From contig NZ_JANUXZ010000006.1 in assembly GCF_024834055.1 (NCBI RefSeq), forward strand, positions 62,001-126,000: a stretch of 64,000 nucleotides of DNA, read 5' to 3'. Below, one piece after another: positions 32,902-41,943 of this stretch; position 1 is the stretch's first letter, and each line of letters begins with the position of its first letter. The notes beneath the pieces are model-generated. The model saw only the letters and a list, made by a program, of their open reading frames with translations, was not told where the DNA came from and made no database searches. Made by a program: the position numbers and the translations under genes. Origin of the DNA: Corynebacterium sp. ES2730-CONJ (lineage in GTDB: Bacteria > Actinomycetota > Actinomycetes > Mycobacteriales > Mycobacteriaceae).

Positions 32902-33801
32902 CTAGTCCTTGGAACTATCCGCGTCCCTCGTGTTCTCTTTCCGCCGTTGCCACTCACGCCACAAAACAAACGCGATCACCAGCGCAATGATGATGAGGTC
33001 GATCATCATCCACCAACTCAACACCGGCCGCCATGATTGAGAAATTTCCGGCATTTCCCGAGGCACGCGTTCAGCAGACACTAGGAGACGATCGGTGTTG
33101 ATGCCATAAGGAGTGCACGTGATAAGAGTTAACTTATCGACGCCAGCTTCGTAGGTCACAGCCTGATAGTCATCTGGGGCAACAACCTGCCTTCCGGTCA
33201 CCCGGTAAACGAGAACTTCTCCTAGAACATCAAGGTAGATCTCCGCGCCATCTTTAATGCGCGGGAGATTATCAAACATACTGGCGTTAACCATCCCCGT
33301 GTGTGCGGAGATGACCGAATTTGTCCCTGGCCCCCCAACTGGCACATCAGAGCCGAACATATGTCCAGCACCGTGGTAGAGCACCTCGGGGCGCGTGGTG
33401 TGGTAGACGGGTAAATCGATATCGAGTGATGGGATCGCCAATCTGGCGATCATGCCAGAAGTTTCAGGGGGATTGAGGATATCCAGATACTCGTCGTAGC
33501 CAGGCGATTCGGGCGTGGGAATAAAAGCATGATGTCCGCTTTCCGCCAAGTTTTGGTTATATACGTGGGCTTTGTGGAGATATTCGCGTATCAACTCGCT
33601 CGGCTCAATCTCTCGCACCTTTTCAGCGTAGCTGCGAGCCCTCGTATCCAATTGATAATCTGTATACAAAGTCGAGACAATGGGGAAAAGCAATACCGCA
33701 ATCCCAAGGATGATATTCAGCATCCCGCGGCGCCGTTGGCTTTTGCCTCTACCACGCTTAGGGGCATGGTGCGTGGGCTTAATACGTGCCACTGCTGCCA
33801 C
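32902..33801 (-). CDS. srtC: class C sortase (pilus assembly), second copy
   Basis: A 299-residue pilin-polymerising transpeptidase with an N-terminal membrane segment (about 28-48) and a C-terminal membrane segment (about 262-285). The catalytic triad is His167 (SAHTG), Cys229 (TLITCTPYG) and Arg238 (INTDRLL). The first SrtC in this locus has a DPW lid motif; the same place here reads HHAFIPTPESP, without any DPF/DPW/DPY lid. It starts with GTG, preceded by GAGAGGA at some distance, and follows the large LPXTG adhesin by 18 bp, so it may serve that protein. Confidence 0.92.
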   Translation of the reverse strand: MAAVARIKPTHHAPKRGRGKSQRRRGMLNIILGIAVLLFPIVSTLYTDYQLDTRARSYAEKVREIEPSELIREYLHKAHVYNQNLAESGHHAFIPTPESPGYDEYLDILNPPETSGMIARLAIPSLDIDLPVYHTTRPEVLYHGAGHMFGSDVPVGGPGTNSVISAHTGMVNASMFDNLPRIKDGAEIYLDVLGEVLVYRVTGRQVVAPDDYQAVTYEAGVDKLTLITCTPYGINTDRLLVSAERVPREMPEISQSWRPVLSWWMMIDLIIIALVIAFVLWREWQRRKENTRDADSSKD

Positions 33802-33819
33802 TACAGATCCCGTTCCTCT

Positions 33820-36800
33820 CTACGATTCCCGCATATAACGCCACAGGCCAAATCCAAGAATGATCACACCCAGAAGCAGGAAGAGTACCAGCGACTGCAA
33901 TCCAGTTTGTGGCAACATTTGAGCCACAGCTGCAGATAGTCGCAGCGCATTAGCACCAGCGATATCACTAACCTGTTGGAGATTTTCCTGCCCAGTTGTC
34001 ACTGCCGTGACCTCAGCTGCAGAACCACGATAGTGATAAAAACGACGAGGGTCCCCGGGGATCTTGACCTTTATCGAGCATTCGACCTCCGCCTCGGTGT
34101 CAAGGGTTTCTATCTCGCACGCTGCAGCGGGGATGAGGCCATCATCGGATATCAGGAGCGTTTGACCGTCTGCGAGGATCTCCGCACCTGCAAGAGAAGG
34201 ATCACGAAGTGTCACTGCTTCCAGAGGAATAGTCGAGCGATTACGAACTATGTAGGTTATATCCATGGCTTCCGCTTGCGCTGGAAGCACAACGGTGCCT
34301 GCAACCGCTTCGGTGAGGGCTGAAAGCCCTGCCCCCTTGATGCGCTTGTCCAGTGCGATTCCAGGAATGGTATTGCGGGCAGTCACTGTCCATTTATCCC
34401 CGTGCCTATCGGTATCCTCCGCTTCGGCAACGGGGAGAACCGTGAAGGTCCACGCGGGCCCTTCAGTTACCGCACCCTGACTCATTGCAGCCTGGTTGAT
34501 CTCGCCTTGATCGATGCGATACCGCGGAGAAATATCATGCGGTTCCCACTGCGCCTGAGGAATCGTGTGATGATCGTCGATCAATTCGGTGACCTGGCAT
34601 GTGGTATTGACGGGCACGTCTTTGAAGAGATGAGTCTCACCAGACCGTAAGGTGAAATCAGAAGGCTCACAATTGGAGCTGAACTGGAATTCCTGGCTAG
34701 ATGAGACTGCACCCACCGCTTCCTTATGAAAGCTGACTGTCACAGTGGCTGTTCGGAAAAAAGTCTCCGAGGCGAGGGTGAGAGCCACGTCCTGATTCGA
34801 AGGCGATGGAACCGTATTCGGGGTTGAAAACTTCACAACTGGTTGCTTCATGGTCGAATCAACTCGGGTGTCCGCGCTTAAGGGATCTCGCGGGTTCCGG
34901 GAGTCTGCGACTCCCGCGTAGTCCCAGAGTCCCATCTGACTATAAGGTTTCCTGTCATCGGCGGTTACCGCGAGGTCTGGGCGCGCCTGCAGAGCACTGC
35001 CATCGAGCTGGTATTCGCAACGAGCACCAGCGGGCAGCTCTACGATTATTCCACCCTGTGGCGGTTGCGCCATAGCAGCGGAGTAGTCAGCAGCGCTCGT
35101 AGCCTTAGCGAGGGTTGTAGCTGATGAGAAATCTTCTCCGTTACAGGTAATCCTATTGATGAACTCAGCCTGTTCGAGTCCTTGAGGAGCCCCGTGTTGG
35201 ATATTCACGATGCGTACTGGGACACTGCGCAGTGCGAACCATGCCGATACAGTGATGTTTGGAGAGCGCTGCCCTTGAGTATCCCTGATTTCGATAACAG
35301 GTTGCTCGGCGGTTAGCAGCGGAATTGTCCGCTCTCGACCGTCGCGGATGGTCACGGTGGACTGGTCTCGTAGCAACCTAGCCTGAGGATAGTTATAGGA
35401 GGTATCGAGATCGAGTGCACACAGGGAACCGACAGGGACTCCTTTTACCTCAACAGACTGGCCGGGTGCAGCCGCAACTCGCCCCTCGAGAACCGTCTCC
35501 TGCCCAGCTACACAACGGTAACCAATGCTCAGATCGCGGTTGGGAACTTCCCCTACCTCCCGGGCTGGGCCGGCGGCTGCTGCAGTCACCGTTACCGTCG
35601 TAGTTTTATCGTACGCGGTATCAATAGCAAGGTTACTCACAGAACCATCTTCATCTTTTAACCGGAATATATAGTCCCCAGACTGATTCTGCTCAATATT
35701 TTTGCCATCGAGGACAATATATCGATGGCGCAGCACAATATCAGGGTTGTCTACCTTGAACTTTGGAGAAAGCGTACACATAGAGCCCGCGGGAAGCCCT
35801 GGTACTCTTGTCGCCTTGGTCGTGGTCACCGTTCCGTTTTCATTACGCAGATCCACGGCCACTATGCGTTCGTCCACGCCTTCGCACGTCAAGCCGAAGT
35901 TGACCTGGCGTTGTTGCCCGGGGGCTACCAGCGTTGCAGCCGCACTCCCTCCGAGCTTTTTCGTCACATTAAGGGCGGTCAATTTCCGCTCATATGTGTT
36001 TATTGCCACGATCCGGTTCGCTGAATCGTCCTCAGCACGAAGCGTGAGAGAAGGAGAAGTCCCTGCCTGTTGCTCGGGATTCCAGGTGAGTGTGTGTTTG
36101 TAACCATCGGGCACGTCGTCGGTGGAAAGATCCTCACTGACGTGGCACGTCGCGCCCTCGACGAGCCCGTCGATTTGATGGGTCAGCGTGCGATCGCCGC
36201 CCTGCCCCAGCACGAAGTCTCCGTCGAGTTGCTGATTGCCGAAGGCTTTGTCGAAGCCTGGAGGGGGTGTGCATTGGTAGCGGAAATTGTAGGCGCGGTC
36301 TGTGTGTGGATCGAGGCCGTCGATCCTTTTTTCCACAGTGAGAGAGGCCCTATTGAACTTAGGCTTCCACTTTACTGCGCAGTAGACGGGCTCATTTTCT
36401 GCGTTTGCGTAGGTCACTGTGGAAGTATTATCGCCGTTAGTTACCACGAAACCAGCTGGGAAATTTCCCTTTTGCAGCTTTCTGTTCCCTAATTGACAGG
36501 TCCATTCGGGATCGTATCTGTCGAAGACATTAGTACCATCTGGGGTGCGGGCCTGAGAACGGAAAGTATAAGGATCCGAGGCTCGAGGGATCCCTCCTTC
36601 GTAGCGCACCGAGCGCAGTAGCGTGGCGAAGGGTGCAGCGTCCTGGCGCGCTGGTTGATCGGTACTCGAATTCACAACTGCTTCGAATTCATCCTTGGTA
36701 GAACCCGCCTCAAAGTCGAAAACAGTCTGATTCCCGAGAATTTTGGTCTCGGCTGAGGTATCAGCATCGACATGGCCGCCTATACGCCCCACATTGAGCG

Positions 36801-37794
36801 CAATGGCGACGCCTTGTTTACCGCCGCTCGTGCTCGACGTATAGAGACCAATCTCTAGAGAAGTGGGATTTTGAATGGAGGTTAAGAAGGCTCCGGGTTG
36901 GGTCACAGTATAATCAACTAAGCACGCGTAGTCGAAGGTCTTTCCGTCGACTTCCCAGTTAGCTGCAGCTCTAGAACCCCAGGCATTCCTACCTTCAAAC
37001 GTGAAATTTAGGGTACTCGCCCATTTGCAAGTTCTACCGTCGTCGTTGTAGAGCAAGAGAGGCTGAAGGATTTTCCCGCGCGAGTCGGCCTGTAAAGTAA
37101 TCGCCTCATGGTAGCTGTTACTGCGTGTTGTGGTTCTTTCGGCGTCCATGACCACGAGGTCGTATTTCTTCAACTCGCGATTATCTCGGCCAATCACCCG
37201 GATATCGCTCAAACGCACCACGGCGTACTTTTTTCCCTCTCCCCCAAACGTATGCTTCAGATATGCTCGCAGCACGGGTCGCTTAACTTTAGCCCCCGCC
37301 TTGCTCAGTTCGAGTCGGTCACTAGTTAACTGCTCATTTCGCCCTGCTTCCGTGGAGAGGCCGAAGTTAACCATTCCGTCACGATCATACCCAAATATCG
37401 ACTTGTCATCTCCAGAAATAACTTCCGAAGTCACATCCATAAGATAGGAACTGCCCGCTACTATTTCAGCATTGAACTCAAGGGTGAGATCACCAATCTT
37501 TTGTCTCACCAGTTGCGGCCCGTCCCATGGATTATCAATTTGGCTAAGATCTAACCAGCATAATTGCGGAGCGAAGAGCTCGGTTTCCGACCCCGGGCTG
37601 GACACGCGAAATTCGCAACCCTCATATTCCTGAGTTGGTGTGGGGATCACCCGAGACGCTACCGGAGTTGCGGAAAAATCCGATGCATCCTCAGCGCGCG
37701 CTAGAGTATTGGGCCCGCCAACAACTATAAGAAGCCCCATGAACACGATGACTATAGCAATCAGGGCGTACCCCCGGTGCACTATGCTTGTCAA
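33820..37794 (-). CDS. large LPXTG surface adhesin / pilus tip protein with DUF5979-type repeats
   Basis: A 1324-residue cell-wall protein. It has a signal peptide (hydrophobic residues about 9-27, cleavage near ARAED), a large N-terminal globular part (about 35-470), then several repeats of the DUF5979/Spa-tip type (LTVEKRIDGLD, LNVTKKLGGS and related stretches, each with GLPxGSxC-like turns), and ends with the LPQTG sorting signal, a hydrophobic segment and a short basic tail. It is the likely adhesive tip of the pilus built by this locus, or an adhesin attached by the sortase encoded next. TTG 37794 follows GAGGAAAC, a reasonable ribosome binding site. Ligand unknown. Confidence 0.88.
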   Translation of the reverse strand: MTSIVHRGYALIAIVIVFMGLLIVVGGPNTLARAEDASDFSATPVASRVIPTPTQEYEGCEFRVSSPGSETELFAPQLCWLDLSQIDNPWDGPQLVRQKIGDLTLEFNAEIVAGSSYLMDVTSEVISGDDKSIFGYDRDGMVNFGLSTEAGRNEQLTSDRLELSKAGAKVKRPVLRAYLKHTFGGEGKKYAVVRLSDIRVIGRDNRELKKYDLVVMDAERTTTRSNSYHEAITLQADSRGKILQPLLLYNDDGRTCKWASTLNFTFEGRNAWGSRAAANWEVDGKTFDYACLVDYTVTQPGAFLTSIQNPTSLEIGLYTSSTSGGKQGVAIALNVGRIGGHVDADTSAETKILGNQTVFDFEAGSTKDEFEAVVNSSTDQPARQDAAPFATLLRSVRYEGGIPRASDPYTFRSQARTPDGTNVFDRYDPEWTCQLGNRKLQKGNFPAGFVVTNGDNTSTVTYANAENEPVYCAVKWKPKFNRASLTVEKRIDGLDPHTDRAYNFRYQCTPPPGFDKAFGNQQLDGDFVLGQGGDRTLTHQIDGLVEGATCHVSEDLSTDDVPDGYKHTLTWNPEQQAGTSPSLTLRAEDDSANRIVAINTYERKLTALNVTKKLGGSAAATLVAPGQQRQVNFGLTCEGVDERIVAVDLRNENGTVTTTKATRVPGLPAGSMCTLSPKFKVDNPDIVLRHRYIVLDGKNIEQNQSGDYIFRLKDEDGSVSNLAIDTAYDKTTTVTVTAAAAGPAREVGEVPNRDLSIGYRCVAGQETVLEGRVAAAPGQSVEVKGVPVGSLCALDLDTSYNYPQARLLRDQSTVTIRDGRERTIPLLTAEQPVIEIRDTQGQRSPNITVSAWFALRSVPVRIVNIQHGAPQGLEQAEFINRITCNGEDFSSATTLAKATSAADYSAAMAQPPQGGIIVELPAGARCEYQLDGSALQARPDLAVTADDRKPYSQMGLWDYAGVADSRNPRDPLSADTRVDSTMKQPVVKFSTPNTVPSPSNQDVALTLASETFFRTATVTVSFHKEAVGAVSSSQEFQFSSNCEPSDFTLRSGETHLFKDVPVNTTCQVTELIDDHHTIPQAQWEPHDISPRYRIDQGEINQAAMSQGAVTEGPAWTFTVLPVAEAEDTDRHGDKWTVTARNTIPGIALDKRIKGAGLSALTEAVAGTVVLPAQAEAMDITYIVRNRSTIPLEAVTLRDPSLAGAEILADGQTLLISDDGLIPAAACEIETLDTEAEVECSIKVKIPGDPRRFYHYRGSAAEVTAVTTGQENLQQVSDIAGANALRLSAAVAQMLPQTGLQSLVLFLLLGVIILGFGLWRYMRES

Positions 37795-37844
37795 TATGTT
37801 TCCTCGATAATCTCTGGTTTTAATATGAATCTGTGCTCCCGCTG

Positions 37845-39128
37845 TTAGGACTCGCTCTTAGGATAAACACCATCTTCGTCTCCCGATGGTCGCCGCCGGA
37901 CCACCAGCCACAAGCCCACCGTTACGAGAAGAAGGGCTAGTCCAACGAGTCCTAAAACACTAGCCCCCGTCGATGCCAATGCACCTATCGGCGACTGCAT
38001 CATCCACGAATTTTTATCCTGCGTGATGTCGGGCCTACTAGGCGGATGAAGCCGTAACTGACTAAGTGGCAGCCACCCAAATCCGAGCGTTAGAAAGAGG
38101 GCTAGAAGTGGCACAACAACACCAGTCATTATGCTGCTTCCAGAGCTAATCTGGGGTGCGTGGGTTATTGCGGTATCAGATTTCAGCGCTGGGTAGGCGC
38201 CTAAACATCCCGCCATTTGGGTGTCGGCTGGGCAGTATCCATCCGCGGAGGCATAGATCGTATTCGAAATCTTTGTGCCTGGGAAGAGTGGCGCTTTCAC
38301 CCGTGCTCGAAAGCTAATATTCACGGTGGTTTCGGGGTGGCCTGCACGAAGCCGCGATATCGTTGTAAGGCCAGCGTCGCTCAAGGATATCGAAACCTCG
38401 TTTGCCTCCACGCTGGTGCGATAGTCGTTGGCCTCCAGGCGGACTGAGCCGTCGAGATTTTCCACCACGATAGTGTCGATGCCCTCGAAGTCTAGGTTGG
38501 TATCGAGCGAGTCGAAGAATTCCACTCGGTGAAGTTGGCCGTTGCTATCTACCGGGGGCACTTGGGCGGTGATGCTATAGGCGATAGTCTCACCCCAATC
38601 GGCGGTCTCGCGGTCTGCACGCTTGGTCACAGATGGTGGTTGAATTTTCGTTCGCACAGCGGTCGAGGGCTGATCGACGATCACTAGGAAGGGCGTCGAC
38701 ACGAGTTCAGGAGTATCTCCCATCCTGCGGGCGTCTTCTCGCACCTGGTAAATACCGGGTTCGAGACCTGAGAATAGAGCAACTCCGTTATCGTCTGTTC
38801 GCGCGTGCATCACAGGGCCGGTATTGACCTGCGGATCAGATGTCAGCAACTCAGGGCGTTGCAGAATGAGATCATTCAACTGGCTGGGGTCAAGTTTCCC
38901 TAAGCCGAACAGCTGGCGAATTGTGAAGGTAGCACCAATAAGTTGCTCTGGTCCCACCACGCCATCGGTGCGCTGGGTGGGATTAGCAAAGGTCTTCACA
39001 ATCTGTAAATGTCGCGGAGCCTGAGCATGGGCGGGGACTATGACAAGGGCGATTGTAGATACTGCCAGCAGCGCTGCGATGAGTGATCTCCCCAGGCCCA
39101 ATACTCTTGGGTGTGAGTGTAATAGCAC
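37845..39128 (-). CDS. minor pilin / pilin-like LPXTG-variant protein
   Basis: A 427-residue secreted protein. It has a signal peptide (to about residue 36), an N-terminal pilin domain with the DNGVALFSGLEPGIYQVRE motif (E-box-like), and a fimbrial D2-type domain from about 166 (SVTKRADRETADWGETIAYSI). It lacks the WxxxVxVYPK pilin motif; the equivalent place reads STAVRTKIQPP. It has an unexpected hydrophobic segment at about 333-352 and a second one after LASTG (384-388), a sorting-signal variant with Ala for Pro. The GTG start abuts the sortase stop and uses a GGGGAG inside that gene. It may be a base or accessory pilin rather than a polymerised shaft. Confidence 0.82.
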   Translation of the reverse strand: MLLHSHPRVLGLGRSLIAALLAVSTIALVIVPAHAQAPRHLQIVKTFANPTQRTDGVVGPEQLIGATFTIRQLFGLGKLDPSQLNDLILQRPELLTSDPQVNTGPVMHARTDDNGVALFSGLEPGIYQVREDARRMGDTPELVSTPFLVIVDQPSTAVRTKIQPPSVTKRADRETADWGETIAYSITAQVPPVDSNGQLHRVEFFDSLDTNLDFEGIDTIVVENLDGSVRLEANDYRTSVEANEVSISLSDAGLTTISRLRAGHPETTVNISFRARVKAPLFPGTKISNTIYASADGYCPADTQMAGCLGAYPALKSDTAITHAPQISSGSSIMTGVVVPLLALFLTLGFGWLPLSQLRLHPPSRPDITQDKNSWMMQSPIGALASTGASVLGLVGLALLLVTVGLWLVVRRRPSGDEDGVYPKSES

Positions 39129-40004
39129 TTATAACTCCCCGTTCATCTGCTGCGTATCCGCCTTATTTCGCCGCCTTAACATAAAGATGACTAAATACAG
39201 CAAAGCGGCTAGCGAAATTCCTACAGCTATCGTCATCCACAGCTGCCAAGGGCTGCGATACCGGCGCTCATCCTGGTGATGTGGCACATCTATGCGGCGG
39301 CCACGGACGAGCAGACGGTGCGTATTAATTCCATAAGGAGTACAGGTAACGAGAGTAAGAAGATCGTGACCTGTAATCGGCCTGATGCTGGAGATATCCT
39401 CAGGCAGTACTATTCGAATATCATCGACCTCATAAGCGAGGGTGTCGCCCACTACATCAAGGGTAAAAATATCACCGATTTTTACGTGGGTGAGGTTGTC
39501 AAACATCGTTAACGTAGCCAATCCGGTGTGACCTGTCAGTACTGCGTGGGTCCCCTCTCCCCCGACAGGAAGGGCGGTGCCATAGAGATGCCCTACCCCG
39601 TGAGCTAATGTTGATGTTGAGGTGCCGTGATAGACGGGAAGGTCAATACCGACTGACGGTATATGCAGCCTTGCCATCATGGAATCTACATTCAGATGGT
39701 CAAGGTACGTTTGGTAGCCAGGGGTTGAGGTATCAACACCGTGCACCCACGGATCTGGTGAACCGAACTCGGGCAGATTCTGGTTATACTCTCGCGCTTG
39801 GTCAAGCAGGGTGGATCGGTCCTGAGCTTCCATCTGCATTACCTTCTCCGAGTAATACTCGGCCAGGCGATTTTGTTCGCTATTTTTCAGATGCGTAAGA
39901 ACAACAGGGGCGAGAAATACCACAACAGCCAGGATGATATAGAGAGGGCCTCGCATGCGCACCCGGTCTCGTGCTCTTCGCTGACGGTGACGCATGAATT
40001 TCAA
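39129..40004 (-). CDS. srtC: class C sortase (pilus assembly), first copy
   Basis: A 291-residue membrane-anchored sortase with membrane segments near residues 20-38 and 258-280. It has the class C lid motif DPW (84-86) and the triad His159 (TGHTG), Cys221 (TLVTCTPYG) and Arg230 (INTHRLL). It lies between the shaft pilin and the minor pilin, so it should polymerise the shaft by joining the YPK lysine to the LPXTG threonine. The following pilin gene begins directly at its stop codon. Confidence 0.94.
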   Translation of the reverse strand: MKFMRHRQRRARDRVRMRGPLYIILAVVVFLAPVVLTHLKNSEQNRLAEYYSEKVMQMEAQDRSTLLDQAREYNQNLPEFGSPDPWVHGVDTSTPGYQTYLDHLNVDSMMARLHIPSVGIDLPVYHGTSTSTLAHGVGHLYGTALPVGGEGTHAVLTGHTGLATLTMFDNLTHVKIGDIFTLDVVGDTLAYEVDDIRIVLPEDISSIRPITGHDLLTLVTCTPYGINTHRLLVRGRRIDVPHHQDERRYRSPWQLWMTIAVGISLAALLYLVIFMLRRRNKADTQQMNGEL

Positions 40005-40083
40005 GCCCTTCCCTACTTCTTTGGCAGCTGGATCCCGTCGGTGCTGGACAGACGGGATCCACCCCGCTCTTTTAGCTCAGCTT

Positions 40084-41664
40084 TTAGGCTGTGGCCTTGG
40101 AATCACGGCGGGTGGTATAAAGACCACGGGCAAGCAAAGCCAGACCGACAAGGAAGACGAGAACTATTCCCCATGCACCAGTAGATGGTAGCTGGTTGAG
40201 GAAGGTTGTCCTTTGGTTCTCCACTTCTGCCGTCAACTCAGCCGGACCGTTCTCGTTCTCGGTCACAACCACTGGAATAACTTCTGGGTTGCGCACAAAG
40301 CCTGCGGGAGCTTTGGTCTCGATGACACAGAACTTATTTGCTGATTCTCCCGAACCAGTTGAGTAGGACTTGATAGGGATACCGAATCCTTGGGCTTTGG
40401 CCTCATCCGAGACGACCTTGGTCGTCAGCTTTTCTTGTTGCTCTACACCGGTGCTCTGGGTAGCGGTCTTGAGAGCATTACCCTTGAGCGTCCAGGCGCC
40501 GGAATCGTTGGTGCAGTGATAGAGCTCGAACTCCGCACCTTCCAGCTCATTAGCTGGTACATTCTCTTCACCAGCAGTTTTCGTGATCGTTAGGTTGCCG
40601 AAGGTCGTCCGCGTGGGGTTGTCCTCATCACGGGTGGTGGAATACGACTTGGAGTTGATATCAAAGGTTGCTTTGTTATCAATTCGCCCGTTATCCGGAA
40701 GCGAGACGATTGTGGCGTCAAATTCCACAAAGACCTGAGCATCGGTGTGCGTCTTATAGAAAGCCTCGAGCTTGGCTAGACCTTTTTCCGTGAAGTCAAC
40801 AACTATTTCATCACCGGGATTAGAGCCTGTGGTGGTAGTAAAGTCCTCAGTATCTACCAGCGTTGGGATATCTCCCGCCTGGGCGGTCCGCGCGGCTACG
40901 GTCACCTTCAAGGAACCATCGACGTACTGGAGGTTTTCCACCAGATCATCCGTGATTTTGAATTGGGTGAGATTGGTTGATGGGACCCGAGAGCTGAGTC
41001 GGTAGCTAAGGGTGCCACCCAAGGCGGCTGTGTCATCGTTGACTTCCTTAATCGGCTCAATCTTTTGGTTCTTTGGATAAACCGTGCGCTCATATACCCA
41101 CTGATCACCATCGCCATTGGGGGTTGGTAGGGTGATGAGGAAGGGTGAGGTCACCGAATAACCTTCGGGGGTCTGAGTTTCGGTCACGCGGTAAACGCCA
41201 GCGCCGTTCGCAAATTCGAAAGCGGCGAGACCTTGACCATCGGTTTCCTTGCTTTGCTCAGCTACGCTGTCGTCAGCTTGAAGGGCTGCGATCGTCGCAT
41301 TGGCATTCTCGGCCGATACGATGTCGTTGAGCTTCTTCCAGCTCGCAGCCTTCGTAAGGTCAAAGGCGTTACCTGCGTCATCTTTGACCTTCTCCACTTT
41401 GAAGGTGACCCCTGCTAGCGGTTGGGCGTTTTGCGGTGCGCCTTCTACATCCTCGTACTCGCCGTCATATTTGTAGATATTGAGCTTCACCGTCTGGGTA
41501 GTATCGATCTGCGCCGCAGCCTGCAGGTTGGCATCACCAAGAGTTTGCTCGATACTCAGGTTTTTATCTTCAGCGATAGCTGCTGGAAGGCCTACACCCA
41601 TGCTGGTGCACGCCACGGTGACGGCGGCACACAGGGCTATGGCTCGGGGTTTTAATGAAAGCAT
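40084..41664 (-). CDS. major (shaft) pilin, isopeptide-forming, LPSTG anchored
   Basis: About 526 residues. The signal peptide ends near AIAED. The N-terminal pilin domain carries the pilin motif WVYERTVYPKN with the acceptor lysine near residue 198; then come a fimbrial D2-type domain (VNDDTAALGGTLSYRLSSRVPS) and a C-terminal SpaA-type domain with an E-box (VIETKAPAGF, about 447-456) that stabilises an internal isopeptide bond. LPSTG (about 492-496), a hydrophobic segment and an RRDSK tail end the protein. ATG 41664 has AAGGA five bases upstream; a TTG one codon earlier is an alternative. It is the first gene of the pilus operon. Confidence 0.94.
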   Translation of the reverse strand: MLSLKPRAIALCAAVTVACTSMGVGLPAAIAEDKNLSIEQTLGDANLQAAAQIDTTQTVKLNIYKYDGEYEDVEGAPQNAQPLAGVTFKVEKVKDDAGNAFDLTKAASWKKLNDIVSAENANATIAALQADDSVAEQSKETDGQGLAAFEFANGAGVYRVTETQTPEGYSVTSPFLITLPTPNGDGDQWVYERTVYPKNQKIEPIKEVNDDTAALGGTLSYRLSSRVPSTNLTQFKITDDLVENLQYVDGSLKVTVAARTAQAGDIPTLVDTEDFTTTTGSNPGDEIVVDFTEKGLAKLEAFYKTHTDAQVFVEFDATIVSLPDNGRIDNKATFDINSKSYSTTRDEDNPTRTTFGNLTITKTAGEENVPANELEGAEFELYHCTNDSGAWTLKGNALKTATQSTGVEQQEKLTTKVVSDEAKAQGFGIPIKSYSTGSGESANKFCVIETKAPAGFVRNPEVIPVVVTENENGPAELTAEVENQRTTFLNQLPSTGAWGIVLVFLVGLALLARGLYTTRRDSKATA

Positions 41665-41892
41665 CAATATCCTTAAAAATTTATATTTGCGTACAAGATT
41701 TGGTAGCGCGCGGACTCATGAGGTTTTCCTATGTCAGTTAAACCGTCCCGCATACGACCGACCATGGTAACTCACCTTTGCTGCGCATCCAAATATCTAT
41801 CTGCGCAGCTAGATGGACAAAAAAGCACTTCTTGGGTGATCACAGCAGCTCATGGATCTGATAATCCTCTTAACTTTTAGAATTTCTTATTG
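41665..41892 (-). promoter_or_regulatory. upstream region of the pilus operon
   Basis: About 230 bp between the BCCT transporter terminator and the first pilin gene; it should hold the pilus promoter. An AT-rich AAATATAAATTTT stretch stands about 15 bp before the pilin ribosome binding site. No gene is recognised. Confidence 0.4.
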
Positions 41893-41930
41893 GGAAAAGC
41901 CTCCTTTAAGCACAATGCTAAAAGGAGGCC
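41893..41930 (-). terminator. intrinsic terminator of the BCCT gene
   Basis: On the minus strand GCCTCCTTT pairs with AAAGGAGGC (41899-41929 in all) and is followed by TTTTCCC. Confidence 0.85.
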
Positions 41931-41943
41931 CTGAGGGAGAGTT

